A stretch of DNA of 5,740 nucleotides from DASWHX01 sp036397995 (GTDB lineage: Bacteria; Bacteroidota; Bacteroidia; Cytophagales; Cyclobacteriaceae), in the NCBI GenBank assembly GCA_036397995.1, contig DASWHX010000222.1:1-5740 (forward strand), read 5' to 3'. Of the stretch, positions 1 through 5,475 are shown piece by piece (positions within the stretch are counted from its first letter, which is position 1; each line of letters begins with the position of its first letter). The translations under genes and the position numbers were made by a program. The notes under the pieces were generated by a model. The model made no database searches. It saw only the letters and a list, made by a program, of their open reading frames with translations, and was not told the DNA's origin.

Positions 1-1
1 C

Positions 2-139
2 AAACTTATCCATCATTTGGAGCGGAACTACACCTATGTTCCTTCTAAATTGTATGACTCCCTGGTAAGGATGAATCAGAATTACAACCGGATTGTTCAC
101 AGGAATTTCAAGCAGGAATATTCTGCAAATGTGGCCTGA
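2..139 (+). CDS. 3' end of an unidentified protein gene (partial)
   Basis: An open frame enters from the left edge and runs 45 codons to a TGA at 137-139. The visible C-terminus is polar and rich in Asn, Tyr and basic residues (for example YVPSKLYDSLVRMNQNYNRI). It contains no motif I recognise and no membrane segment. It is the only plausible + strand gene and converges on the Fic gene, with about 170 bp between the two stop codons that hold hairpin element E. I cannot assign a function. Forty-five stop-free codons are weak evidence, although the codon and residue mix looks protein-like. If real, it marks a change of gene orientation at the left end of the minus-strand gene run. Confidence 0.45.
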   Translation, partial: KLIHHLERNYTYVPSKLYDSLVRMNQNYNRIVHRNFKQEYSANVA

Positions 140-190
140 AATGTGACATGTTTTACTTTTCTCAGGAATTAGTTTTTTGATTTTGAGTTA

Positions 191-310
191 AACGTGCCGG
201 CAAGGAGTCCGGTTGGCAATGCTATCAAAGGTGCAAGAAAAGTTGAAGCGGGCTTCAACCCTTCGCATACAACTGGAACCCCTGGTTATACCGCATATTG
301 CCTGCTGGCA
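191..310. repeat. Element E: long imperfect inverted repeat at the 3' end of the Fic gene
   Basis: Outer arms TGCCGGCAAGG (195-205) and CCTGCTGGCA (301-310) are imperfect complements. Middle arms AGTCCGGTTG (206-215) and CAACTGGAACC (270-280) also pair imperfectly. The tip is a perfect 8-bp inverted repeat, GTTGAAGC (242-249) and GCTTCAAC (252-259), separated by GG. The left half carries extra unpaired bases (about 223-240), so the folded arm would be asymmetric. The right edge stops one base before the Fic stop codon, and the left edge has AACG at 191-194. It could act as a two-way terminator between converging genes, or be a member of the cassette-end element set proposed for this window. 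Confidence 0.6.
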
Positions 311-311
311 T

Positions 312-1412
312 TTATTTCAATTCATATTTTGTACTTCTACCACCAGCTTCTTCCTTCTGTAATATGTTTTTGCTTATTAAATCGTTAATGTCTCGTATTG
401 CAGTATCCTTTGAGCATTTTGCAATCTTTGCCCATTTTGAAGATGTCAACTTACCTTCAAATCCATCCAGAATTTTACTCAACAACTTCTTTTGTCTTTC
501 GTTCATTACTGTTTTGGCATGCCTGTTCCAAAAATCAGCCTTAAATAAAACCCGGTTCAAAATGGCATCGGTCGATTTAAGTGCATTTATCAAGCAGCTT
601 AAGAACCATTTAATCCAGTCGGTTATGTCAAGATTTCCTGTTTGTGTTTTTTCAAGAATTTCATAGTATTGCTTTCTTTCAAGTCTGATTTGGGCTGACA
701 TACTATAAAAACGCTGTGTACTTCTGTCTGATTGTGCTAATAACATGTCAGTCAAGGCTCTGGTTATACGACCATTCCCATCGTCAAATGGATGTATAGT
801 TACAAACCATAAATGAGCAACAGCGGCTTTTAGTACCAAATCAAGTTCATTATTTGTATTAAACCATGTTAATAATCGACTCATTTCAGTTTCTATCAAA
901 GATGAATGGGGCGCCTGAAAATGAACCTTTTCTTTGCCCATGGCTCCCGATACGACTTGCATAGGGCCTGTAGAATCAGTTCTCCAATCTGCAACTGTTA
1001 TTTTATACATTCCGCTTCTTCCTGTTGGGAAGAGCGCAGCATGCCAATCGAAAAGTCTTTCTTTTGTTAATGGTTTGAAACTATTCTGAGTTGCGTCAAT
1101 CATCATTTCAACCATTCCATCCACATTCCTGTCGGACTCAACTGAACCTGCGATTTCCATTCCTAATCTTCTTGCAATTGAAGAACGGACTTGGTTGGGA
1201 TTCAATATTTCACCTTCAATTTCTGTTGATTTTAAAACGTCAAGGATTAATGTTTCAAGCGTTGCTTCCTTTCTTAAATCGAACCCTATTGATTCCATTC
1301 TTCCAAATATGCGTCCTTGCAAATTTCTCCCTTCACTTAATAAGTTTATGAGCTCATTAAGTCTCCAGGTAAAATCTGGCCAATTATCTAATTGGTGTAT
1401 AAACGCACTCAT
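312..1412 (-). CDS. Fic family AMP-transferase, class II, DUF4172 type with winged helix
   Basis: Fic proteins usually transfer AMP from ATP to a hydroxyl side chain of a target protein. The full active-site motif HPFDDGNGR is present at residues 213-221, counted from a TTG at 1430 (subtract 6 for the start chosen here). An inhibitory helix motif SxxxEG (STEIEG, 68-73) lies N-terminal to it, which is the class II self-inhibited arrangement. Residues about 7-95 match my recollection of the DUF4172 N-terminal domain that precedes Fic domains. Residues about 310-372 look like a winged helix-turn-helix (KWAKIAKCSKDTAIRDINDL), suggesting DNA binding. I start at ATG 1412 because MSAFIHQLDNWPDF resembles the family's N-terminus and an upstream mini-ORF overlaps it by ATGA. 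ATG 1421 and TTG 1430 are possible alternatives. G+C is about 35%, well below the M61 and amidohydrolase genes. Target and physiological role are unknown. Confidence 0.9.
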   Translation of the reverse strand: MSAFIHQLDNWPDFTWRLNELINLLSEGRNLQGRIFGRMESIGFDLRKEATLETLILDVLKSTEIEGEILNPNQVRSSIARRLGMEIAGSVESDRNVDGMVEMMIDATQNSFKPLTKERLFDWHAALFPTGRSGMYKITVADWRTDSTGPMQVVSGAMGKEKVHFQAPHSSLIETEMSRLLTWFNTNNELDLVLKAAVAHLWFVTIHPFDDGNGRITRALTDMLLAQSDRSTQRFYSMSAQIRLERKQYYEILEKTQTGNLDITDWIKWFLSCLINALKSTDAILNRVLFKADFWNRHAKTVMNERQKKLLSKILDGFEGKLTSSKWAKIAKCSKDTAIRDINDLISKNILQKEEAGGRSTKYELK

Positions 1413-1504
1413 TCGCTGCATATTATGCAACGAAAATACGGCTTATTCGTCGCATTCCAAAATTTATCGTTGCGCATTTTGCGTTGATTGCACCAGTTAA
1501 TCAT
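1409..1504 (-). CDS. Possible 31-residue leader ORF overlapping the Fic start
   Basis: ATG at 1504 opens a 31-codon frame whose TGA (1409-1411) overlaps the chosen Fic ATG (1410-1412) as ATGA, a classic layout for translational coupling. The peptide is basic and aromatic, begins MINWCNQRKMRNDKFW and ends FRCIICSE, with three cysteines including a CxxC. There is no clear ribosome binding site, which is normal in Bacteroidota. The same DNA holds the repeated TGCRACGAA-like motifs, so the frame may only reflect an operator region. I do not recognise the peptide. It could be a leader, a small partner of Fic, or chance. Confidence 0.3.
   Translation of the reverse strand: MINWCNQRKMRNDKFWNATNKPYFRCIICSE
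1417..1476. promoter_or_regulatory. Candidate operator region upstream of Fic
   Basis: A perfect 13-bp palindrome, TGCATATTATGCA (6-bp arms around one base), occupies 1417-1429, four bases upstream of the proposed Fic start. Next to it, TGCAACGAA (1426-1434) and TTCGTCGCA (1446-1454) form an inverted pair matching at 8 of 9 positions. A third related copy, TTATCGTTGCGCA, lies at 1464-1476 in the same orientation as the second. Since the Fic protein appears to end in a winged helix, self-repression through these sites is a reasonable guess. No promoter closely matching the Bacteroidota TAnnTTTG consensus was found; TAAATTTTG on the minus strand (1459-1467) is off by one base in spacing. Confidence 0.35.
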
Positions 1505-1561
1505 TGTACGTGCGTTATTACCTTCATTTTAAAATACTTGATGTCTTTTTATGTTTCTAAC

Positions 1562-1659
1562 TAACGTTTTTGGGCTTGGCGAAGTGGCGGCATTTCAGCA
1601 CCAAAGTTTATTAGATGCACTAACTTTTGTTTAATTATAAATGTTATAGATGCACCAAA
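1562..1659. repeat. Element A: half copy of the B-type intergenic repeat
   Basis: It starts TAACG (1562-1566) and continues with GGGCTT (1572-1577) and TGGCGG (1585-1590), all in the same order as the left arm of element B. The segment 1598-1622, starting GCACCAAAGTT and ending ATGCACTA, matches B at 4257-4281 in 23 of 25 positions. Unlike B, no matching right arm (CCGCCA...AAGCCC) follows; similarity fades after about 1655. It therefore looks like a truncated or diverged member of the same family. It lies 3' of the small membrane-protein gene and 5' of the Fic unit. Confidence 0.65.
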
Positions 1660-1720
1660 CCAAATATAACCAACGGCAGACAGGATAAAAATTTTGATGT
1701 TATCCGTAACATGATTTGGT
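1659..1720 (-). terminator. Nested hairpin just after the membrane-protein gene
   Basis: Inner arms GGATAA (1683-1688) and TTATCC (1700-1705) pair perfectly around an 11-base loop. Outer arms ACCAAAT (1659-1665) and ATTTGGT (1714-1720) also pair perfectly, with unequal spacers between the inner and outer stems. The structure begins two bases after the stop codon of the minus-strand gene. It may terminate that transcript or protect its 3' end. No strong T run follows on the minus strand, so intrinsic termination is uncertain. It may instead be what replaced the missing right arm of element A. Confidence 0.4.
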
Positions 1721-1722
1721 TC

Positions 1723-1980
1723 TCAGCTTTCCTTCATTATCATAAAATACTGCCTAGACTGCCAGCAAAAAAATGCAAGCAGAGCAAACCCAACGGTGGC
1801 AAGAATAGCATGTGGCCATACTTTATAATACACATCAAGCAATAAAATAGCAGCAAATACTATTACGGCAAGGATAATTCCCCAACCTTTGCCAAACCAG
1901 ATACCTGCCAGGGCAATAACTGTTGTAACAGGCAGTACAGCGAGCCATATTATTTCATCTGGGGATAAATAGGTATACAT
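1723..1980 (-). CDS. Small three-helix membrane protein, function unknown
   Basis: This 85-residue ORF starts with ATG (MYTYLSPDEIIWL). It contains three hydrophobic stretches long enough to cross the membrane: about residues 10-29, 32-52 and 54-71. Short charged links (GKG and YYKVWPH) separate them, and the tail WQSRQYFMIMKES is polar. The spacing and amphipathic ends support a real inner-membrane protein rather than a chance frame. I do not recognise the family. A short inverted repeat, CTGCA (1995-1999) and TGCAG (2006-2010), lies about 15 bases upstream of the start. The gene stands alone in its unit, with 565 bp of non-coding DNA upstream and a hairpin plus element A downstream. Confidence 0.65.
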   Translation of the reverse strand: MYTYLSPDEIIWLAVLPVTTVIALAGIWFGKGWGIILAVIVFAAILLLDVYYKVWPHAILATVGFALLAFFCWQSRQYFMIMKES

Positions 1981-2242
1981 CTGCGAAAGTTGCTCTGCAT
2001 TTATTTGCAGTTTAAAAATTCCAGCAATGTTGGATAAGGCAAGTGAATGATAACATGCTCAATCCTATTTTTCTTTTTTTCATTTCCGGTAAGTTTTTCT
2101 GTCTGTTAATATTTATTATGTGGTGTTAATCAGTCAAGTTGATTGGAACTATCACTCAGAGGTCTGGAAGACACTGCCCAGGTAGCTTTCTGTATGAGTC
2201 TCAATCCACTTTGTCAAGTTACTCTGTCTTTAGAGTTGCCGC

Positions 2243-2254
2243 TAACGGTTTTGC
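2243..2254. repeat. Possible C end: TAACGG edge motif
   Basis: TAACGGTTTTGC matches the edge of element B (TAACGGTTTCGG) and, less closely, of A (TAACGTTTTTGG). It also sits on the 3' side of the preceding minus-strand gene (M61). I could not find a convincing complementary arm between here and the M61 stop codon, so this may be a decayed or chance edge. It is listed because its position fits the spacing pattern of E, A, B and D. Confidence 0.25.
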
Positions 2255-2346
2255 TTTTTATTTTTTTGCCCAATCATAGACATCTTTTGATAAGGACTGG
2301 GAACTTTTTTGCAGGTTGAATATTTAGAATGTTGGTGTTGGATTTG

Positions 2347-2368
2347 AGTTGGATTAGGAAATCCAACT
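2347..2368. repeat. Perfect 9-bp hairpin
   Basis: AGTTGGATT (2347-2355) and AATCCAACT (2360-2368) are exact complements around an AGGA tetraloop. There is no adjacent T run on either strand, so it is not a typical intrinsic terminator. It lies in the gene-free region, about 180 bp past the M61 stop. Confidence 0.6.
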
Positions 2369-2461
2369 ATTCATTAGGCACGGATAAAGGATATTCGCAC
2401 CCACTGAGAGGCGCAAACTAAATTGAAAAAGCGTTTTTCACTTGTGAAGGTGAATTATAAA

Positions 2462-2492
2462 CATCAGAGTCCTCTAGCGAGAGACTCTGATG
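2462..2492 (-). terminator. Strong hairpin, likely terminator of the M61 peptidase gene
   Basis: CATCAGAGT (2462-2470) pairs exactly with ACTCTGATG (2484-2492). Inside it CTCT (2472-2475) pairs with AGAG (2480-2483) around an AGCG tetraloop, leaving C2471 as a single bulge, for 13 base pairs in all. It begins about 53 bases past the M61 stop. On the minus strand the stem is followed by TTTATAATT, a modest T-rich tract, which fits an intrinsic terminator. On the + strand it is followed by GGGATAAAAAA, which does not. Confidence 0.7.
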
Positions 2493-2545
2493 GGGATAAA
2501 AAACACAATACTTCTTCTTTCGGATCCACCGGTCAAAAGGCAAAA

Positions 2546-4114
2546 TCATTTTTCGCCTTGCCACGATTTTAATATGGACTTCTGCAACGCATCCGGATTT
2601 TCGATGCGACTTAATGTGAACTTTCTTGTTTGCTTCTTATCAACATCCGTGTTGGGTAATTCTTCCATTTTCAACCCCGCAAAACTTAAATACTTTGTGT
2701 AATCAAGTTCACGGGTGGTGTATACATATTCAAATATCTGTGTCAACGAGGTTCCGGCCACTTCTTCGCATGTTTGCTGAAATTCAGCATCGGTAAATCC
2801 ACGGCTTTTTGCTTTGTAGTATTTCCAATACAGCAGTCGCATCACATCGTCCAGCGACTTTTCATTTTGTGTCGTATGGCGGATAGCAAAATCCAGAAGC
2901 ATTCCTGCAATCGGGCCCTTGTCATAATAGGAGATAGCCTTATCGCGCTCCTCACCTTGTGTTCCAAAGGGGCCGTCCTTCCATGTATTATAACTAGCCT
3001 GTGCCAGGGATTGATGGAACCGGCCCGGGTTATTCTCGTAAGAGTTAATATTCCCTTCCAGGTTATTAAGCAATGTGCGTTCATCAGCGAGTCCGGCTCT
3101 TCTCACGATTAAATACTCGTAGTAAACCGATAACCCTTCGCTTACCCAAAGCAGGTTGGTTCTGCTTCCTTTTTCATAGTCGAAGGGTCCGAGTTCAAAC
3201 GGCCGGATACGCTTTACGTTGTAATGATGAAAATACTCGTGAGCAAGAAAATTCATCATACGATTCATAGCATCAGGGTTGCTGAGACTGCTGCCATCAA
3301 AACTGACTGTGGTGTTGTTCAGATGCTCAATTCCTCCTCTGCCCGGGCCAATAGCGATGTAGGTATATTGGTTGTACGGGATATCGCCAATAACTGCCAC
3401 AGCCGCTTCTGTAATTCTCTTTAGCTTGTCAATAAAATCTTTTCTATCAAACATGCCCGGCTTGTAGCCGATAAACCGATGTTCAATTCCATTTACTTTA
3501 AAAGGTGGCAGTTCCTCAAGATTTCCTATCAGGATAGGGCAATCATAAAGGATATCAAAATCAGGGGCTGTGAACTGGTTGGGTTTTCCTGTTACCGGTT
3601 CCAATCCGGTTGCAATATTATTCCATGGTGTTGTTACAATCTCCACATTTAAAGGCAGGTGAAGGAACCCATCTATATAGAAGAAAGTGCCTGCGGGAAT
3701 TATATAGGCATGTTCACTATCGACATAACTGTTGGCCACAAATTGCCTGGCTGTCATCACATCATAACTTAAAATGAGAGACTTGTTTCTGATTCCTGAG
3801 ATGCGCAATGTGTTATCGTTCACTTTTTGAAAAGGTAAATCTTTCCCTTTCTCATCTCTCACGAAAATATTTTCAACTGATTTCGCATAGTCCATAATCT
3901 GATAATAGCCTGGCATCCATTTAGGCATTTTGAAAGTCACTGTATCCTGGTTCCAGCCTGCGGTACGAAGTTCTACATGATACTTGTGTGTGGCTGGTTG
4001 CGGCACTGAGACAGTATATTCTATCACGGGCTTTACCTGCGCCCATGCAGGCAATTGCCACACCGTGAGAATGCAGAATAAGAAGAGTTTTGCTTTTGCC
4101 TGATGCTTCACCAT
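2546..4114 (-). CDS. Secreted M61-family metallopeptidase lacking the PDZ domain
   Basis: M61 peptidases (glycyl aminopeptidase family) are zinc enzymes that trim N-terminal residues from peptides. The zinc motif HEYFH is at residues 292-296, with a likely third ligand Glu326 in WVSEG. The family motif GGIEHLN is at 260-266. Residues 1-25 form a signal peptide (hydrophobic core FLFCILTVW, probable cleavage after AWA), so it should be exported. About 30-200 is the beta-rich M61 N-terminal domain and about 210-475 the catalytic domain. At 522 residues it is shorter than the roughly 600-residue relatives that carry a C-terminal PDZ domain. After FAGLKMEE (479-485) it passes directly to a tail, RKFTLSRIENPDALQKSILK, that resembles the post-PDZ end of relatives as I remember them. 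It starts 88 bp downstream of element B and is followed by a strong hairpin. G+C is about 45%. Substrate is unknown. Confidence 0.9.
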   Translation of the reverse strand: MVKHQAKAKLFLFCILTVWQLPAWAQVKPVIEYTVSVPQPATHKYHVELRTAGWNQDTVTFKMPKWMPGYYQIMDYAKSVENIFVRDEKGKDLPFQKVNDNTLRISGIRNKSLILSYDVMTARQFVANSYVDSEHAYIIPAGTFFYIDGFLHLPLNVEIVTTPWNNIATGLEPVTGKPNQFTAPDFDILYDCPILIGNLEELPPFKVNGIEHRFIGYKPGMFDRKDFIDKLKRITEAAVAVIGDIPYNQYTYIAIGPGRGGIEHLNNTTVSFDGSSLSNPDAMNRMMNFLAHEYFHHYNVKRIRPFELGPFDYEKGSRTNLLWVSEGLSVYYEYLIVRRAGLADERTLLNNLEGNINSYENNPGRFHQSLAQASYNTWKDGPFGTQGEERDKAISYYDKGPIAGMLLDFAIRHTTQNEKSLDDVMRLLYWKYYKAKSRGFTDAEFQQTCEEVAGTSLTQIFEYVYTTRELDYTKYLSFAGLKMEELPNTDVDKKQTRKFTLSRIENPDALQKSILKSWQGEK

Positions 4115-4201
4115 TTGTGTCTGGGTTGTATTTGTTGTTAACTTCTCGTATTCGTTAGGGTTCGCTGTTAAGGTATGAAATTAATCAAATGCTTTAGTAT
4201 G

Positions 4202-4333
4202 TAACGGTTTCGGGCTTTACGTTGGTGGCGGCTTAGAAGTACAACACTTTCGCCTTGCACCAAAGTTAATTAAATGCACTACTGTTTGATTAAGCATTGC
4301 ACCCGCCATTTCGTTTAAGCCCTTGCACAGTTA
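4202..4333. repeat. Element B: complete 132-bp imperfect inverted repeat
   Basis: The edges are TAAC (4202-4205) and GTTA (4330-4333). The left arm has GGGCTT (4212-4217) and TGGCGG (4226-4231); the right arm has CCGCCA (4303-4308) and AAGCCC (4317-4322). These are exact complements separated by 8 mostly mismatched bases on each side. The central region (4257-4281) matches element A in 23 of 25 positions. The element lies between the amidohydrolase stop (about 40 bp away) and the M61 start (88 bp away). Long imperfect arms with unpaired bases and AAC/GTT ends recall integron attC sites. The outer 7-mers on the minus strand (CTATAAC and GTTACAT) only partly match the attC core consensus. Confidence 0.75.
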
Positions 4334-4373
4334 TAGTTTTTAATAAATTCAGGCATAAATAATTTTCCTCTCC

Positions 4374-5291
4374 CTATTTCTTCTTTTCCAGCTGAAGAAA
4401 CCTCACGGCATTGTTATACAGGATATCTCTTTTTTGTTCGCTTGTCAAAAAATCAGCTTCTTCGATGGCTTCGATTCCTTTGCTAATCATTTCCGGCCAA
4501 AGCATCTGGTCTGAGCCGAACATTAACTTTTTGCCCAGTCCTGCCTTAATGAGTCGTTGCAGATAGTCGTAAAAAGCGCTTCGCGGAATGATCCAGGTCA
4601 TTGTAGATACATCTCCATAAAGTTGAGGATACTGGTACATCATGGCAATCATTTCGTCAAGATAAGGAAAGCCCGAATTTTCCACGAAGATCCTGAGCTT
4701 TGGGTGGCGGACCATAACCTCTTCAAGCAGGAGAGGACTACCCGCGGCAGATCGAAAACTGGGCAGAGGCGGTCCGATGCCTTCCGTATGAATTAAAACA
4801 GGAACATCAAATTCTTCTGCTAATGCAAAATAAGGCTCAAGGCGCGGATCGTTTGGGGCAATACCAATGAGCTGCGACCCGATCTCACCAATGCCGGCAA
4901 TACGTTTCGTCTCAAGCTCCTTTCTGAGGTCATCCGGTGAAGCCGCCTTTGACGGATCAAGAATAAAGGGAGATATAATAAACTGATCGGGTGCCGCCTT
5001 GGCCCATTCCCGTAGCTCACTCAGGTCAAGGTCACTGAGAAAACCTTTCACAATGTTGTAGCGATCCATTACTTCCAGAGTCCTTTTAAGATTATCAGCT
5101 GAATTGGCAGATGCATGTCCCTGCCTGACGCAGGGCTGTGGCAGACAAGGGGCAGGGCCGCCTGCAGGTAAATCCAATGGAGCACCGATGTGCATATGCA
5201 TATCGATAACAGGCAGTCGTTCCTGACCAAGCACGGGAACAGACAACTGACCCAAAAACAGAAAGATTGAAAGAATTTTAAGTTTTTTCAT
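4374..5291 (-). CDS. Secreted amidohydrolase-2 family metal-dependent hydrolase
   Basis: This 305-residue protein has the TIM-barrel layout of the amidohydrolase-2 (ACMSD-like) group, which hydrolyses or decarboxylates small molecules. Metal-site candidates are HMH in DMHMHIG (H32, H34) after strand 1, E136 in GEIG, H168 in LIHTEG after strand 5, and D261 in MFGSDQ after strand 8. At the strand-6 position, where relatives usually have His (H.G.P), this protein has Asn205 in VENSGFPYLDEM, which may change chemistry or metal use. Residues 1-22 are a signal peptide (KILSIFLFLGQLSVPVLG), so it acts outside the cytoplasm. A Cys49/Cys54 pair in a Pro-rich loop (APCLPQPC) might form a disulfide there. 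Full length for the family. G+C is about 50%, the highest here. It starts about 50 bp downstream of element D and ends about 40 bp before element B. Substrate cannot be predicted. Confidence 0.88.
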   Translation of the reverse strand: MKKLKILSIFLFLGQLSVPVLGQERLPVIDMHMHIGAPLDLPAGGPAPCLPQPCVRQGHASANSADNLKRTLEVMDRYNIVKGFLSDLDLSELREWAKAAPDQFIISPFILDPSKAASPDDLRKELETKRIAGIGEIGSQLIGIAPNDPRLEPYFALAEEFDVPVLIHTEGIGPPLPSFRSAAGSPLLLEEVMVRHPKLRIFVENSGFPYLDEMIAMMYQYPQLYGDVSTMTWIIPRSAFYDYLQRLIKAGLGKKLMFGSDQMLWPEMISKGIEAIEEADFLTSEQKRDILYNNAVRFLQLEKKK

Positions 5292-5339
5292 ATTAGATGA
5301 TTTTTAATAGCTCAAGGCTAATGAATATTAATTGTGCAC

Positions 5340-5473
5340 AACGGTTGGCGCATAAAAAATGTAGGGCTTTTGGAACGCTAATTTGTCCCCGTGAATAAAG
5401 TTTGTTGAAAGAAATAAAACTCTATAAAAACCTAGTCAGACCTATATTTTTTATGCTGCTGTTGCCACACGTT
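5340..5473. repeat. Element D: 134-bp inverted repeat with near-perfect arms
   Basis: GCATAAAAAATGTAGG (5350-5365) and CCTATATTTTTTATGC (5441-5456) pair at 15 of 16 positions. Outside them AACGGTTGGC (5340-5349) and GCCACACGTT (5464-5473) pair at 8 of 10, with seven extra bases (5457-5463) bulged on the right side only. The ends are AAC and GTT. The central 75 bp is unpaired sequence. The right edge lies two bases from the YoeB stop codon, and the left edge is about 50 bp before the amidohydrolase start. Length and organisation match element B although the bases differ, as expected for attC-like sites, where structure is conserved more than sequence. Confidence 0.8.
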
Positions 5474-5475
5474 TT

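Larger units (their letters stand above)
1981..2545. other. 565-bp gene-free region with several hairpins
   Basis: I see no convincing gene on either strand. It separates the M61 peptidase 3' end from the small membrane protein. It holds the 2462-2492 and 2347-2368 hairpins, a small inverted repeat ACTCT (2221-2225) and AGAGT (2232-2236), GAAAAA-GCG-TTTTTC (2424-2438), and a TAACGGTTTTGC motif (2243-2254) that resembles the outer edge of elements A and B. Minus-strand frames around 2258-2369 look faintly coding but carry stops and would need a frameshift. This is the longest spacer in the window and could be the remains of a lost or decayed unit. Confidence 0.6.

Noticed and set aside
298..666. 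122-residue + strand ORF opposite the Fic gene, and similar + strand frames at 1091-1500, 2490-2702, 2774-3424 and 4557-4796
   Set aside because: They are mostly antisense to clearly conserved genes, have no recognisable motifs, and reflect the codon pattern of the real strand.
1413..1430. TTG (1430) or ATG (1421) as the Fic start
   Set aside because: The start at 1412 fits the family's N-terminus and the ATGA overlap; TTG starts are uncommon and nothing supports one here. ATG 1421 cannot be fully excluded.
2258..2369. Minus-strand frames that read partly like protein (AKKFPVLIK, then SKDVYDWAKK in another frame)
   Set aside because: Stops bound both pieces and a frameshift is needed to join them. 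They are too short to call a pseudogene without a homologue.
4141..4180. GTTAAC...GTTAAGG with repeated TTCG between element B and the M61 start
   Set aside because: Arms of only about five bases and no matching copy elsewhere in the window; could be a small inverted repeat by chance.
5332..5341. Perfect 10-bp palindrome TTGTGCACAA at the edge of element D
   Set aside because: Short and single-copy in the window; it may simply be the element edge meeting its flank, so not called as an operator.
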